Source: Bradyrhizobium sp. dw_78 (GTDB lineage: Bacteria > Pseudomonadota > Alphaproteobacteria > Rhizobiales > Xanthobacteraceae). From it: DNA of 64,000 bases. This document shows positions 43,841 through 52,644 of this stretch, piece after piece (positions within the stretch are counted from its first letter, which is position 1; every line of letters starts with the position of its first letter). A program made the position numbers and the translations under genes. The stretch covers positions 1 through 64,000 of the forward strand of contig NZ_JAAVUS010000007.1 of NCBI RefSeq assembly GCF_018449525.1, given 5' to 3'. The notes beneath the pieces are model-generated. The model made no database searches and had not been told where the DNA came from. It saw only the letters and a program-made list of their open reading frames with translations.

Positions 43841-45052
43841 TTAGCCAACGAGTTGCGTGACCGACAGCAGCGCGGTCATAACCGACACGATCAGCCCGCC
43901 GACGACCGTGCTGATGGTAACGATCGCGAGCGGGCCGACGATGCCGACGACCCGGTCGAGACTGCGCTGCAATTTTGCTTCGTAGAATTCGGCGACCCGG
44001 CCGGAAAGTGCCGGCAATTGCCCGGTCTCTTCGCCGAGGCGCAACATGCGGACCGCCATCGGCGGCAGGCTGGTCGCCACCGACAGCGCGTCGGACAGCT
44101 TGCCGCCATGACGGACGCGATCGGCCGCCGCGGTCCAGCTTGCCTCGCCTCCGGTCACCGCCATGATGTCGACCAGGATGCGCAAAGTGGCCGTGAGGTT
44201 GACGCCGCTTCCGAGCAGGACGCCGAGATTGCGGCAAAAAAGACTGGTGCGATAGAACTGGAAGATGCCGCCGATGCCGGGTACGTGCGAGATCGCGGTC
44301 ATAATAGCAGCGCCCGCCCCCGGTCGGCGCAGCAGCCACCACACGCCGGCGATGACCGCCGCGGTCAGCAGCAGCGCGGCGGTGGCGTTGGCCCGCAAGA
44401 AGTCCGACAGCTTGATGAAGGTACCCAGCGTCGTATCCTGCTTGGCACCGAAATCCTGCAGCACCGTGGAAAATTGCGGTAGCACGAACAGAATGAAGAA
44501 CAGCATGACGCCGGCGGCGGCGACCAGCACGAAGGCCGGATATTGCATCGCATCGGTCAATTTGCGCCGCATCAGTTCCGATCGCGCCCGCTCCGCGCCC
44601 AGCATGTCAAGCACCTGATCGAGCGTGCCGGAAACCTCGCCAACGCGCACCAGCGCCCCGAACATCGGCGGAAACAGCGCGGGGTGATCCGCGACCGCAT
44701 CCGCCAGGCTTTCACCGCTGAGCAGCGCCGCGCGGAGCTTGCTAACCACGGGGCGCATCCGCCCGACATCGGCGTCGCCGGACAACAGTTCCAGCGCGTC
44801 GTCGAGACGCGCGCCGGCCTTCAGGAGCAGCGCCAGATCCCGCGTGAAGGTGGTGATCTCGGCTGAACTCGGCTTGCCGAACAGACCGAATCCGCCGGAG
44901 CTGGAAACAGCACGCTTGTCCTCGACGGTCTCGATCGGCAGCAGCCGCAGATATTCGATCCGGCGCGCGACTTCCGCAGATGTCGGCGCCGAGAGCGTGC
45001 CATTCACGATCTCGCCGTTCTGCGTCAGGGCCCGGTAGCGGAAATTCGGCAC
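43841..45052 (-). CDS. gspF: Type II secretion inner membrane platform protein GspF
   Basis: 403 residues if started at GTG 45052 (MPNFRYRALTQNGEIVNG), the family start; the open frame extends upstream into gspE without likeness. Two T2SSF cytoplasmic domains separated by membrane helices: FTRDLALLLKAGARLDDALE and FCRNLGVLLGSGVNLTATLR with matching MLRLGEETGQL. It begins 4 bp after the gspE stop. Confidence 0.9.
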   Translation of the reverse strand: MPNFRYRALTQNGEIVNGTLSAPTSAEVARRIEYLRLLPIETVEDKRAVSSSGGFGLFGKPSSAEITTFTRDLALLLKAGARLDDALELLSGDADVGRMRPVVSKLRAALLSGESLADAVADHPALFPPMFGALVRVGEVSGTLDQVLDMLGAERARSELMRRKLTDAMQYPAFVLVAAAGVMLFFILFVLPQFSTVLQDFGAKQDTTLGTFIKLSDFLRANATAALLLTAAVIAGVWWLLRRPGAGAAIMTAISHVPGIGGIFQFYRTSLFCRNLGVLLGSGVNLTATLRILVDIMAVTGGEASWTAAADRVRHGGKLSDALSVATSLPPMAVRMLRLGEETGQLPALSGRVAEFYEAKLQRSLDRVVGIVGPLAIVTISTVVGGLIVSVMTALLSVTQLVG

Positions 45053-45056
45053 GCTT

Positions 45057-46736
45057 TCACCGCACAGTCGTAACACGGAGGATTTCGGCAGGCGAAGTGA
45101 GTCCGGCGCGGCATTTGGCGATGCCATCGTCGAGCATCGTCGTCATGCCGTCGCGGATCGCCATCGCGTCGATCTTCAGCCCGTCGGTCTTGTCCGAGAT
45201 CAGTTCACGGATCTCGCCGGTCAATTCGAGAAGTTCGAAAACGCCCAGCCGGCCGCGATAGCCGGTGCCGCCGCAGCGTTCGCAGCCGCACGGCTCCTGA
45301 ATCACCTCGCCGGCGCGGAGGCCTAGCGCTGTGAGCCGCGGATCTTCGGCAAAATCGGCATCGGTCAGCGCCCGCGGCGCCTTGCAATGCTCGCACAGCT
45401 GGCGAACCAGCCGCTGCGCGATCACGGCGCGCAACACCGATCGCAGCAAATAGCCCTCGACGCCAAGGTCGAGCAGCCGCGGCACCGCCGCCGCCGCGGT
45501 TTCCGTATGCAGCGTCGTCAGCACCAGATGGCCGGTCAGCGCGGCATGGACGGCGACATGCGCGGTCTCGGAATCGCGCACCTCACCGACCATGATGACA
45601 TCCGGATCCTGGCGCACGAAGGAGCGCAGCGCGGCCGCGAATGTCAGCCCGATCCCCGGCTTGACCTGCGACTGATTGATTCCGGGGATTTCATATTCGA
45701 CCGGATCCTCGATGGTCAGGATCTTCCGGACCGGTTCGTTCAGGATCGACAGGATGGTCGCAAGCGTCGTGGTCTTGCCGCTGCCGGTCGGGCCGGTGAT
45801 GACGATCATGCCGTGCGGCAGCTTCAGCAGCCGTCGCAACGTGGCATCGTCGGGCGCTGAAAATCCCAGTTTTTCGACGACCAGCAGGCCGCGGTCCTTG
45901 GGCAGGACGCGGATGACGGCGGATTCGCCATGCTGGGTCGGCATGATCGCGACACGGATATCGACATCCCCGCGCCCTGCCCGCAGCCGCGCGGCGCCGT
46001 CCTGTGGCAGGCGTCGCTCGGCGATGTTGAGGTTGGCGACGATCTTGATGCGGGAGATCACGGCTTGCGGCAACACCCCTGTCGGCGCCGCCACCGGGCG
46101 CAGCAACCCGTCGATGCGCATGCGAACGACAAGGCCGGCGGAAAACGGCTCGATATGAATATCGCTGGCGCGCAGTTCAACCGCCTTTTCCAGCAGATCG
46201 TTGACCGCGCGCACCACCGGTGCGCCGCTGGCGAGATCCCGCAGACTTTCGATGTCGTCTTCCCGCGGCTGTGACGCCGGGTCCAGGGCGGGATCGACAT
46301 CGTCTTCGCCCAGACGCTGGTTGAGAACGACCGCAAGGTCCTCCGACGTCGCGATCCTGATCACGATGCCCATGCCAAGCACGATCTGCGTCGCGCGCTG
46401 TGCCGCGACATCGCTCGGATCCGCGACCGCGAGCGTTGCCTTGCCATCGGACGACTGATACGGAAAAACCATCATCTCGCGCAGGAAACGTTGCGAGAAC
46501 GACGCCACCAGCGGCGCTGCCGACATCATGTCCTGCAGCGTGACCCGCTCGAGTCCAAAAAACCGAGCGGCTTCATCCGCGAACCCGGCGGCTGACAGAT
46601 CGGTCAGTTCCCAGAGCTTGGCCCGACGGCCGTCGGAAACGCCCGGCCCGGCCGCATCGTCACGACCGTCCGCGCTCGTCAAATGTTTGCCTTGACGCAA
46701 ATATTCCACGAACTGCAAAGACAAGTCGCTGGCCAT
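45057..46736 (-). CDS. gspE: Type II secretion ATPase GspE
   Basis: 559 residues. N-terminal N1-like region (ATLAVADPSDVAAQ), then the secretion ATPase core: SDIHIEPF, Walker A GPTGSGKTTTLA (about 315-326), Asp box ILTIEDPVEYEIPGINQ, Walker B DPDVIMVGEVRDSETA, His box TGHLVLTTLHTETA. The zinc motif is present as CEHCKAP and CGCERCGG. First gene of the gsp operon, divergent from gspD. Confidence 0.93.
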   Translation of the reverse strand: MASDLSLQFVEYLRQGKHLTSADGRDDAAGPGVSDGRRAKLWELTDLSAAGFADEAARFFGLERVTLQDMMSAAPLVASFSQRFLREMMVFPYQSSDGKATLAVADPSDVAAQRATQIVLGMGIVIRIATSEDLAVVLNQRLGEDDVDPALDPASQPREDDIESLRDLASGAPVVRAVNDLLEKAVELRASDIHIEPFSAGLVVRMRIDGLLRPVAAPTGVLPQAVISRIKIVANLNIAERRLPQDGAARLRAGRGDVDIRVAIMPTQHGESAVIRVLPKDRGLLVVEKLGFSAPDDATLRRLLKLPHGMIVITGPTGSGKTTTLATILSILNEPVRKILTIEDPVEYEIPGINQSQVKPGIGLTFAAALRSFVRQDPDVIMVGEVRDSETAHVAVHAALTGHLVLTTLHTETAAAAVPRLLDLGVEGYLLRSVLRAVIAQRLVRQLCEHCKAPRALTDADFAEDPRLTALGLRAGEVIQEPCGCERCGGTGYRGRLGVFELLELTGEIRELISDKTDGLKIDAMAIRDGMTTMLDDGIAKCRAGLTSPAEILRVTTVR

Positions 46737-47076
46737 TCGCTGTTCCGGTCGTACCGCGTGTCAAGGGATCGGTCGGCGGATCATTGAACATCGCTCGACC
46801 GTCATTCTTCGTTATTGATCCGAAGTGTGACACCTGTACGAAGCGCCCGACGCGCATGCCGTTCAAAAAAAATTTGATCTCAATATTCTGCGGCGGGGCA
46901 CAGCGTCATGTGCTCCGAAATCAACGCCGCAAAATGTTTGACGTGCGATCCCGCCGGCAATTATTTCTGTCACGATCCATCGCTAAGGATGCCCACCGGG
47001 GGGCGTGAGCGGATCGTCATGCATGATCTGCGGGCCTAAATGTCTTGAATGTATAGTAGAAATGGCGGGAACGATG
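46737..47076. other. gspE/gspD divergent promoter region
   Basis: About 340 bp between the two divergent T2SS transcription units. An A-rich run at 46865-46875 and single GTCAT or CTGTCAC words (46905, 46967) are present, but none has a partner at 11 bp, so no Pho box is called. No gene was seen. Confidence 0.4.
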
Positions 47077-49425
47077 GTACGCGTCGGCAGTCTGGGCCGG
47101 TACCTAATGATCGGTCGCGGCGCTCGCGCTGCCTTTATTATAATGTCTCTGGGCCTGTTAGCCTCGTGCAACTCGGCAACCGTCAATTCAACCAATGACG
47201 GCGCCCAGCTTGACATTATGGACAAGGTGCGTTCGGTGGATTTGCTGCCGCGTCAGCCGCAAGCCGTGGGCAGCATCTCCGCGACAGCTTCCGGCCAAGA
47301 CCGCAGCAGCCGTCCGGTGATGTATGAAGGAGCGGAAGTGACGGCCGTCTCCGATGAACGGCCGCAACCGACCTCAAGCGGCAATGGATTCGATCTCAAT
47401 TTTGAGAATACGCCGGTCGCTACCGTCGCCAAGGTGGTGCTCGGCGACATCCTCGGCGTCGGCTACACGATCGACCCTCGCGTGCAGGGCACGGTCAGCC
47501 TGGTCTCGGTACGGCCGGTCGCGAAATCGGACATCGTCTTCGTGCTGGAAAATGCCCTGCGGCTGAGCGGCGTCGTGCTGATCCGCGACACCGCAGGCTA
47601 TCGCCTGACCCCGCTCAATGACGCGGTCGGCGCGGGCCGCGTCGATGCGGCCGGCGCCAGCCCCGAACCGGGTTTTGGCGTTTCCGTGGTGCCGCTGCAA
47701 TATGTATCGGCGCAAACGCTCCTGAAGCTGATGGACAGCTTCGCCACCAAGGCCGGAACGGTTCGCGCCGATACGTCGCGCAATCTTCTGCTGATCCAAG
47801 GCAGCGGCGCCGAACGCCGCACCGCCGTCGACACCGCCCTGAGCTTCGACGTCGACTGGATGCGCGGCCAATCGGTCGGCATTTTCCCGATTTCGAGCGG
47901 CCCGCCCGCGCCGCTCATCGCCGAACTGGAAAAGATCGTGGACTCCGGCGACAACGGCCTCAGCCAGAATGTCATCAAGTTCGAGGCGATCGCCCGTCTC
48001 AACGCCGTGATGGTGGTGACCAAGCGTCCGGCGATGCTGCGCGATGCAGCGATGTGGATCAAGCGGCTCGATCATGTCGACACTGAGAGAACCAGTGTTC
48101 ACGTCTATCAGGTGAAATACGGCGACGCCCGCCAGATCGCGAAGGTGCTGACCGAGATGTTCATCGGCAGTTCGTCTTCCAGCCTGCTCGATAGTCCGGA
48201 CAATCAGCTTGCGCCGGGATCCGGCAGTTCGGCGACATCGAGCGGCGACCGCCTCTCGGCGAACGGCGGTTCGTCGTCGACAACCAACGGATTCGGCGCG
48301 CGCCCCTCTTCCGGTCCCGGCGGCACCACAGGTTTTGGCCAGCAAGCGGCGGGGGGCAGTGCAAACGGAAATGGAAACGGTGGTGCCGCGCTCGACAGCG
48401 GCCACGGCGCCGGCGCCGGCAATGGCCAGCCCCTGCTGCAAGGCGACGTGCGGATCACGCCCGACACCGTCAACAATTCGCTTCTGATCTATGCCGACCA
48501 GGCCAATTATCACATCATCGAATCCACGCTGTTTCAGATGGACAAGCCGGAGCTTCAGGTCGCGATCGATGCGACCATCGCCGAGGTGACGCTCAACAAC
48601 GAACTGAGCTACGGCGTCCAGACTTATCTGACCAGCCACAATCTCGGGCTCCCAGCCAACAGCGGCACGATCCTGAACACGCAGGCAATAACCCCGCCGG
48701 CAACCGCCACCGATTCCACCGGAGCCGTCTCGGCCGTAGGATCGATTGGAAACGCATTCATCAACCAAGCGTTTCCGGGCTTCAACTTCCTGGTCGGATC
48801 CGCGACCCAGCCGAGTGTGATCCTCGACGCACTACATTCGGTCACCAGCCTGAAGGTGCTGTCCAATCCGTCTCTCGTCGTCGTCAACAACCAGGTGGCA
48901 ACGCTGCAGGTTGGCGACTCCGTACCGATCTCCACCGGCAGCGCCACGGTGCTAACGACGAATAATACAGTCGTAAACACCGTCGACTATCGCAACACGG
49001 GCGTCATCCTGCGGGTGGCGCCACGCGTCAACGCAAATGGCAATGTCCGGCTCGATATCGAGCAGGAAATCAGCAATGTGCCGAACAACAACAACAGCCT
49101 GACGCCAACGATTTCGGAACGAAAGGTCAAGAGTTCGATATCGGTCGCAACGGGTCAGACGGTACTCCTCGCCGGATTGGTCAGCGAGCAGCAGTCCGGC
49201 AACCGCAGTGGTATCCCGGGCCTCGATCAGATTCCGGGGCTGGGCGATGCGTTCGGGCACCAGGACAACACCACGACCCGCACCGAATTGATCATCTTCA
49301 TCCGGCCCCAGATCATCCGCAACGGCTCCGACGCGCATATCGTCGCCGAAGAACTGCGATCGAAATTGCGCGGCGATATCGCCACCACCGCCATCACCCA
49401 GGCAAAGACCACCAGTGTCCCTTAA
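47077..49425 (+). CDS. gspD: Type II secretion secretin GspD (lipoprotein form)
   Basis: About 780 residues. The N-terminus FIIMSLGLLASC is a lipobox, so the mature protein should be lipid-anchored. N0/N1-N3 domains follow (FDLNFENTPVATVAKVVLGD; VGYTIDPRVQGTVSLVSVRP), with a ~90-residue Ser/Gly/Asn-rich insertion in N3 encoded at about 48165-48440. The secretin core has VLSNPSLVVVNNQVATLQVG and the closing GIPGLDQIPGLGDAF. Start is uncertain: ATGs at 47062, 47077 and 47107 all precede the lipobox, and GTG 47005 is possible. A lipid-anchored secretin resembles P. aeruginosa HxcQ, which needs no separate pilotin. Confidence 0.9.
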   Translation, partial: VRVGSLGRYLMIGRGARAAFIIMSLGLLASCNSATVNSTNDGAQLDIMDKVRSVDLLPRQPQAVGSISATASGQDRSSRPVMYEGAEVTAVSDERPQPTSSGNGFDLNFENTPVATVAKVVLGDILGVGYTIDPRVQGTVSLVSVRPVAKSDIVFVLENALRLSGVVLIRDTAGYRLTPLNDAVGAGRVDAAGASPEPGFGVSVVPLQYVSAQTLLKLMDSFATKAGTVRADTSRNLLLIQGSGAERRTAVDTALSFDVDWMRGQSVGIFPISSGPPAPLIAELEKIVDSGDNGLSQNVIKFEAIARLNAVMVVTKRPAMLRDAAMWIKRLDHVDTERTSVHVYQVKYGDARQIAKVLTEMFIGSSSSSLLDSPDNQLAPGSGSSATSSGDRLSANGGSSSTTNGFGARPSSGPGGTTGFGQQAAGGSANGNGNGGAALDSGHGAGAGNGQPLLQGDVRITPDTVNNSLLIYADQANYHIIESTLFQMDKPELQVAIDATIAEVTLNNELSYGVQTYLTSHNLGLPANSGTILNTQAITPPATATDSTGAVSAVGSIGNAFINQAFPGFNFLVGSATQPSVILDALHSVTSLKVLSNPSLVVVNNQVATLQVGDSVPISTGSATVLTTNNTVVNTVDYRNTGVILRVAPRVNANGNVRLDIEQEISNVPNNNNSLTPTISERKVKSSISVATGQTVLLAGLVSEQQSGNRSGIPGLDQIPGLGDAFGHQDNTTTRTELIIFIRPQIIRNGSDAHIVAEELRSKLRGDIATTAITQAKTTSVP

Positions 49426-49459
49426 TAATACCGCAACCCGGCTTCCGCTCGCTTTGGTC

Positions 49460-50035
49460 ATGCGCCGTCACCGTACAATCGCGGCCGTGTCGCGTTGCCT
49501 GCTGGCGGCCACGCTCGCCATGTTGATCGGCGTGAGTGCCGCGCCGCTCGCGCATGCCGACGCGCTGGGGCGTGGCACCACGGCCTACTCCCGTGGCGAC
49601 TATGTTCGTGCGGCCCGGGAACTCACGCCGCTGGCGCAGCGCGGCAATGCCAGGGCACTCGGCCTGCTCGGCTTCCTTTACGAAAACGGCTTCGGTGAAC
49701 CGCAGGCCTATGACGCTGCCGCCGATTTTTACGCCCAGGGCGCCGTTCAGGGAGATCCCTTCGCTCAGGCCATGCTCGGCCTGTCATACGACAAGGGCCA
49801 CGGCGTTCCGCAGGATTTCATCCTCGCCTATAAATGGCTTAACCTCGCCGCGGCGCGCACGAACGGCCACGAACGCGACACCTATGCGAGGTTCCGCGAC
49901 GCGGTCGCATCGAAAATGTCGAAGGATGAAATCCGCGTGGGGCAGCGGCTCGCCATATCCTGGATTCCGGTCCGCTTCGAGCCGTCGCTGCGGGCGGAGC
50001 GCGGTTCGTGGGATTCCCGGCATCCCTCCCCATAG
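49460..50035 (+). CDS. Exported Sel1-like repeat (SLR/TPR) protein
   Basis: 191 residues from ATG 49460 (GTG 49415, overlapping the gspD stop, is the alternative). A signal peptide (VSRCLLAATLAMLIGVSAAP, cleavage near AHAD) is followed by Sel1 repeats: ARELTPLAQRGNARALGLLG, DFYAQGAVQGDPFAQAMLGL and GHGVPQDFILAYKWLNLAAA. Such periplasmic scaffolds mediate protein contacts. Following gspD directly on the same strand, it may serve the secretion system. Confidence 0.8.
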   Translation: MRRHRTIAAVSRCLLAATLAMLIGVSAAPLAHADALGRGTTAYSRGDYVRAARELTPLAQRGNARALGLLGFLYENGFGEPQAYDAAADFYAQGAVQGDPFAQAMLGLSYDKGHGVPQDFILAYKWLNLAAARTNGHERDTYARFRDAVASKMSKDEIRVGQRLAISWIPVRFEPSLRAERGSWDSRHPSP

Positions 50036-50064
50036 CTTTCCGCAGTGCAGCCGTCGTCTTCCGG

Positions 50065-50259
50065 TCAACTCTGATGTTCGAGCGCGGGCAACCGGTCCGG
50101 CAAGAGTGACAGTGAAACGACGTCGTGGTGCGCGGCGCCGTGATGTGCGAGCGGGGACAGTTGCCGCCCGCTCAGCGCATGTAGCGCGACGTAGACCACG
50201 GGCGTCACGAGACCGAAGAAGGTCACGCCCAGCATGCCGAAGAACACGGCTACCTTCAT
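50065..50259 (-). CDS. Small one-helix membrane protein of unknown function
   Basis: 64 residues: MKVAVFFGMLGVTFFGLVTP and VVYVALHAL form one long membrane helix, then a polar His-containing tail (LSPLAHHGAAHHDVVSLSLL). Its ATG overlaps the stop of the winged-helix ORF by 4 bp, a sign that it is translated with it. No family recognised. Confidence 0.5.
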   Translation of the reverse strand: MKVAVFFGMLGVTFFGLVTPVVYVALHALSGRQLSPLAHHGAAHHDVVSLSLLPDRLPALEHQS

Positions 50260-50513
50260 GCGTGGCGTATCTCTCCGCGCCGACGCCGCTGGATGATGAG
50301 GCAATCGACATTGCTGTCGGATGAATTCGATCGGGCGCCGGACATCGCGTTCAGCAGTTGGTCGCGCGTTAGGATCTTGCGGATATTCCCGGTGAACAGG
50401 ACCAGGAGCGACCACTCCGCGCGAGTGAATCTCAATTCCTCGCCATTTGGCCGCCGCGCGACCGAAAATGATGGGTCGAAAGTCAGATTCCCATACCGGG
50501 CACCGTCCTCCAT
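50256..50513 (-). CDS. Winged-helix domain fragment (OmpR-type C-terminal domain without receiver)
   Basis: 85 residues. LRFTRAEWSLLVLFTGNIRK, ILTRDQLLNAMSGARSNSSD and NVDCLI match the DNA-binding helices of OmpR/PhoB-type response regulators, up to the recognition helix. There is no receiver domain, and the protein stops shortly after IIQRRRRGEIRHA, where relatives continue with the wing (about 25 more residues). It is either a degraded regulator or a minimal DNA-binding protein. It shares a 4-bp overlap with the small membrane gene. The 383 bp up to the phosphoesterase gene hold no other convincing gene. Confidence 0.55.
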   Translation of the reverse strand: MEDGARYGNLTFDPSFSVARRPNGEELRFTRAEWSLLVLFTGNIRKILTRDQLLNAMSGARSNSSDSNVDCLIIQRRRRGEIRHA

Positions 50514-50770
50514 CCCACGCCCTTGACCGCATCAATCCCGATGACCGTGCCGAGGCACCGCCACTGACGTAGCGCGCGTCCCGAAACTTGTCCGCCCCTG
50601 CGATCTTGACGTCCGCTTTTGCGCGCGAGGTAAAAGTTGTGAACAAGCGCCGAGGTCAGTCCGTTTTCCATGCCCGTGACGCAGCAAAATTGCGGATTTA
50701 CTCCGCTCGCGCAACGCGCTTCATTTCTGATGGCGAAAGGCCGACTCTGAATTCTTAGTTGCACGCGCGT

Positions 50771-50799
50771 GTTTCACTCGCGCGTCATTTCCATGTCAC
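50771..50799 (+). promoter_or_regulatory. Triple Pho-box-like repeat upstream of phosphoesterase module 2
   Basis: Three 7-mers, GTTTCAC (50771-50777), GCGTCAT (50782-50788) and ATGTCAC (50793-50799), each separated by 4 nt, giving exact 11-bp spacing as in PhoB sites (consensus CTGTCAY). TATAAC (50810-50815) lies 10 nt further as a fitting -10. The gene begins at 50897. Confidence 0.6.
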
Positions 50800-50896
50800 G
50801 CGGTAAATTTATAACGCCATCGCCTAGCAAAGGCCGCCTCTGTCTTTCACCGAGACCGAAGGCGTTTATCCTTTTCAGTCAGAACGAGAGAGCTCC

Positions 50897-52543
50897 ATGC
50901 AACGCAACGCTAGCAGGGCTGCGTCTGCCCTTTGTTTATCGCTATTGTTAACCGCTCAGGGCGAGTACCCGGCATTCGCGGCATCGCCGCAGGATTCACT
51001 TCAAACCACTACTCCGATCAAGCACGTCGTGGTGATTTTCGGAGAGAACGAATCTTTCGACCACTATTTCGGCACCTATCCGACCGCGACGAACCCGCCG
51101 GGTGAACCGGTTTTCACGGCGGCTCCGAACACGCCGAGCGTCCAGGGCCTCACCCCGGCCTTGCTGACCAACAATCCGAACCTGAATTCGGCCAACGGGA
51201 CCGGCGCGACCAACCCGTTCCGTCTCGACCGCTCGCAGGCCCATACCTCGAGCCAAAACCATTCTTACGGGCCAGAGCAAGCCGCCTTCGACGGTGGCAA
51301 GATGGACCTGTTTCCCAAGAACACCGGAGCGGCCGGCACCGGTGGCACCGGCGTTTTCAACACCAAGGGCCTCGTGATGGGCTACTATGACGGCAATACC
51401 GTCACCGCCCTGTGGAACTATGCGCAGCATTTCGCGCTGAGCGACAATTCGTACAGTTCGACATTCGGTCCCTCCTCGCCCGGCGCTGTCAACCTGATCT
51501 CCGGACAGACCAATGGCGCAGTGGGCTTCGCCCCGAGCAATGGGTCCAATCCCAGCAACACGATCAACAACATCGTCGCTGACGGCCAGGGTGGCTTCAC
51601 GATGTTCGGCGACAGCGATCCCCATGGCGATGTCTGCTCCTCGACGACGAGCCCGACGACCGAAATGACGGGCAAGAACATCGGCGATCTCTTGAACGCG
51701 AAGAACATCAGCTGGGGCTGGTTTGAGGGCGGATTCAATCTCCAGGCCATCAACGCCAACGGCACGACGGGTTGTCAGCGCAGCACGTCCTCTCCGACGG
51801 TCGGCTCCAATGTGAACGACTATGTTCCGCATCACCAGCCGTTCCAATACTACCCCTCGACACGAAACCTCAGCCACACGCGGCCGACCTCGGTCGCGTC
51901 GATCGGGACTTCGTTCGACGGCGGCGCCAATCACCAGTATGACACCAACGACTTCGTCGCTGCGGTTCAGGCTGGCAACCTCCCGTCGGTGAGCTTCCTC
52001 AAGGCTCCGGCTATCCAGGACGCTCATCCCAGCAACTCGGATCCGCTCGATGAGCAGACTTTCGTGGTCAACATGATCAATCTGCTGCAGCAGAGCCCCG
52101 AGTGGAAAAGCACTGCGGTGATCATTGCCTATGACGACTCGGATGGCTGGTACGACCATATGAACAACGTCATAAACCCGTCGTCCAGCGCGCAGGACTC
52201 GCTCATCGGACCGCAGCAGTGCGCTCCGCTGCCCGGGACTTCCGGCGCGCTTGCTACGCCGCTGCCCGGCATCAACGGCCAACCGGTCAACGGACGCTGC
52301 GGTTACGGTCCGCGTCAACCGCTGCTGGTCATCTCGCCTTTCGCGAAGCCGAACTTCGTCGATCATACGCTGACGGATCAGTCCTCGATCATTCGCTTCG
52401 TCGAAGACAACTGGCTCAACAGCCAGCGGATCGGCCAGGGTTCGTATGACTCGATCGCGAATCCGATCACCAACATGCTCGACTTCAACCAGACGCCGAA
52501 TCCGAAGCTGGTGCTCAACGCAAGCCTCGGCACAAAGCAGTAA
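50897..52543 (+). CDS. Secreted phosphoesterase (PF04185; phospholipase C/acid phosphatase family), module 2
   Basis: 548 residues with a signal peptide (SALCLSLLLTAQGEYPAFAA). The active-site block is TPIKHVVVIFGENESFDHYF (about residues 37-56). Later IIAYDDSDGWYDHM and PLLVISPFAKPNFVDHTLTD with FVEDNW complete the family pattern. ATG 50897 has GAGAGCTCC upstream. A perfect hairpin terminator follows at 52570. The upstream Pho-box-like array suggests phosphate-starvation control. With the T2SS next door, release outside the cell is plausible; substrates may be phospholipids or organic phosphate esters. Confidence 0.88.
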   Translation: MQRNASRAASALCLSLLLTAQGEYPAFAASPQDSLQTTTPIKHVVVIFGENESFDHYFGTYPTATNPPGEPVFTAAPNTPSVQGLTPALLTNNPNLNSANGTGATNPFRLDRSQAHTSSQNHSYGPEQAAFDGGKMDLFPKNTGAAGTGGTGVFNTKGLVMGYYDGNTVTALWNYAQHFALSDNSYSSTFGPSSPGAVNLISGQTNGAVGFAPSNGSNPSNTINNIVADGQGGFTMFGDSDPHGDVCSSTTSPTTEMTGKNIGDLLNAKNISWGWFEGGFNLQAINANGTTGCQRSTSSPTVGSNVNDYVPHHQPFQYYPSTRNLSHTRPTSVASIGTSFDGGANHQYDTNDFVAAVQAGNLPSVSFLKAPAIQDAHPSNSDPLDEQTFVVNMINLLQQSPEWKSTAVIIAYDDSDGWYDHMNNVINPSSSAQDSLIGPQQCAPLPGTSGALATPLPGINGQPVNGRCGYGPRQPLLVISPFAKPNFVDHTLTDQSSIIRFVEDNWLNSQRIGQGSYDSIANPITNMLDFNQTPNPKLVLNASLGTKQ

Positions 52544-52569
52544 CAACTGAACTAATCGGAACTCGATAC

Positions 52570-52605
52570 CTGGACGGATGGAGATAATCCATCCGTCCAG
52601 ATTTT
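52570..52605 (+). terminator. Intrinsic terminator after phosphoesterase module 2
   Basis: A perfect 13-bp stem, CTGGACGGATGGA (52570-52582) with TCCATCCGTCCAG (52588-52600), around GATAA, then ATTTTGT. It separates the phosphoesterase gene from the peroxidase gene downstream. Confidence 0.8.
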
Positions 52606-52644
52606 GTAATTCTGTTCTTTCTCTGATCTGTACCGGGCTTTCCG

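Noticed and set aside
46737..47076. Pho box in the gspE/gspD promoter region
   Set aside because: Single GTCAT and CTGTCAC words occur but without a partner repeat at 11 bp on either strand.
47374..48768. 464-codon minus-strand open frame opposite gspD
   Set aside because: No recognisable domain; gspD on the plus strand has the complete secretin pattern.
50483..50764. Possible small minus-strand gene upstream of the winged-helix fragment
   Set aside because: Translation has no family likeness or ribosome-binding site and does not resemble a receiver domain.
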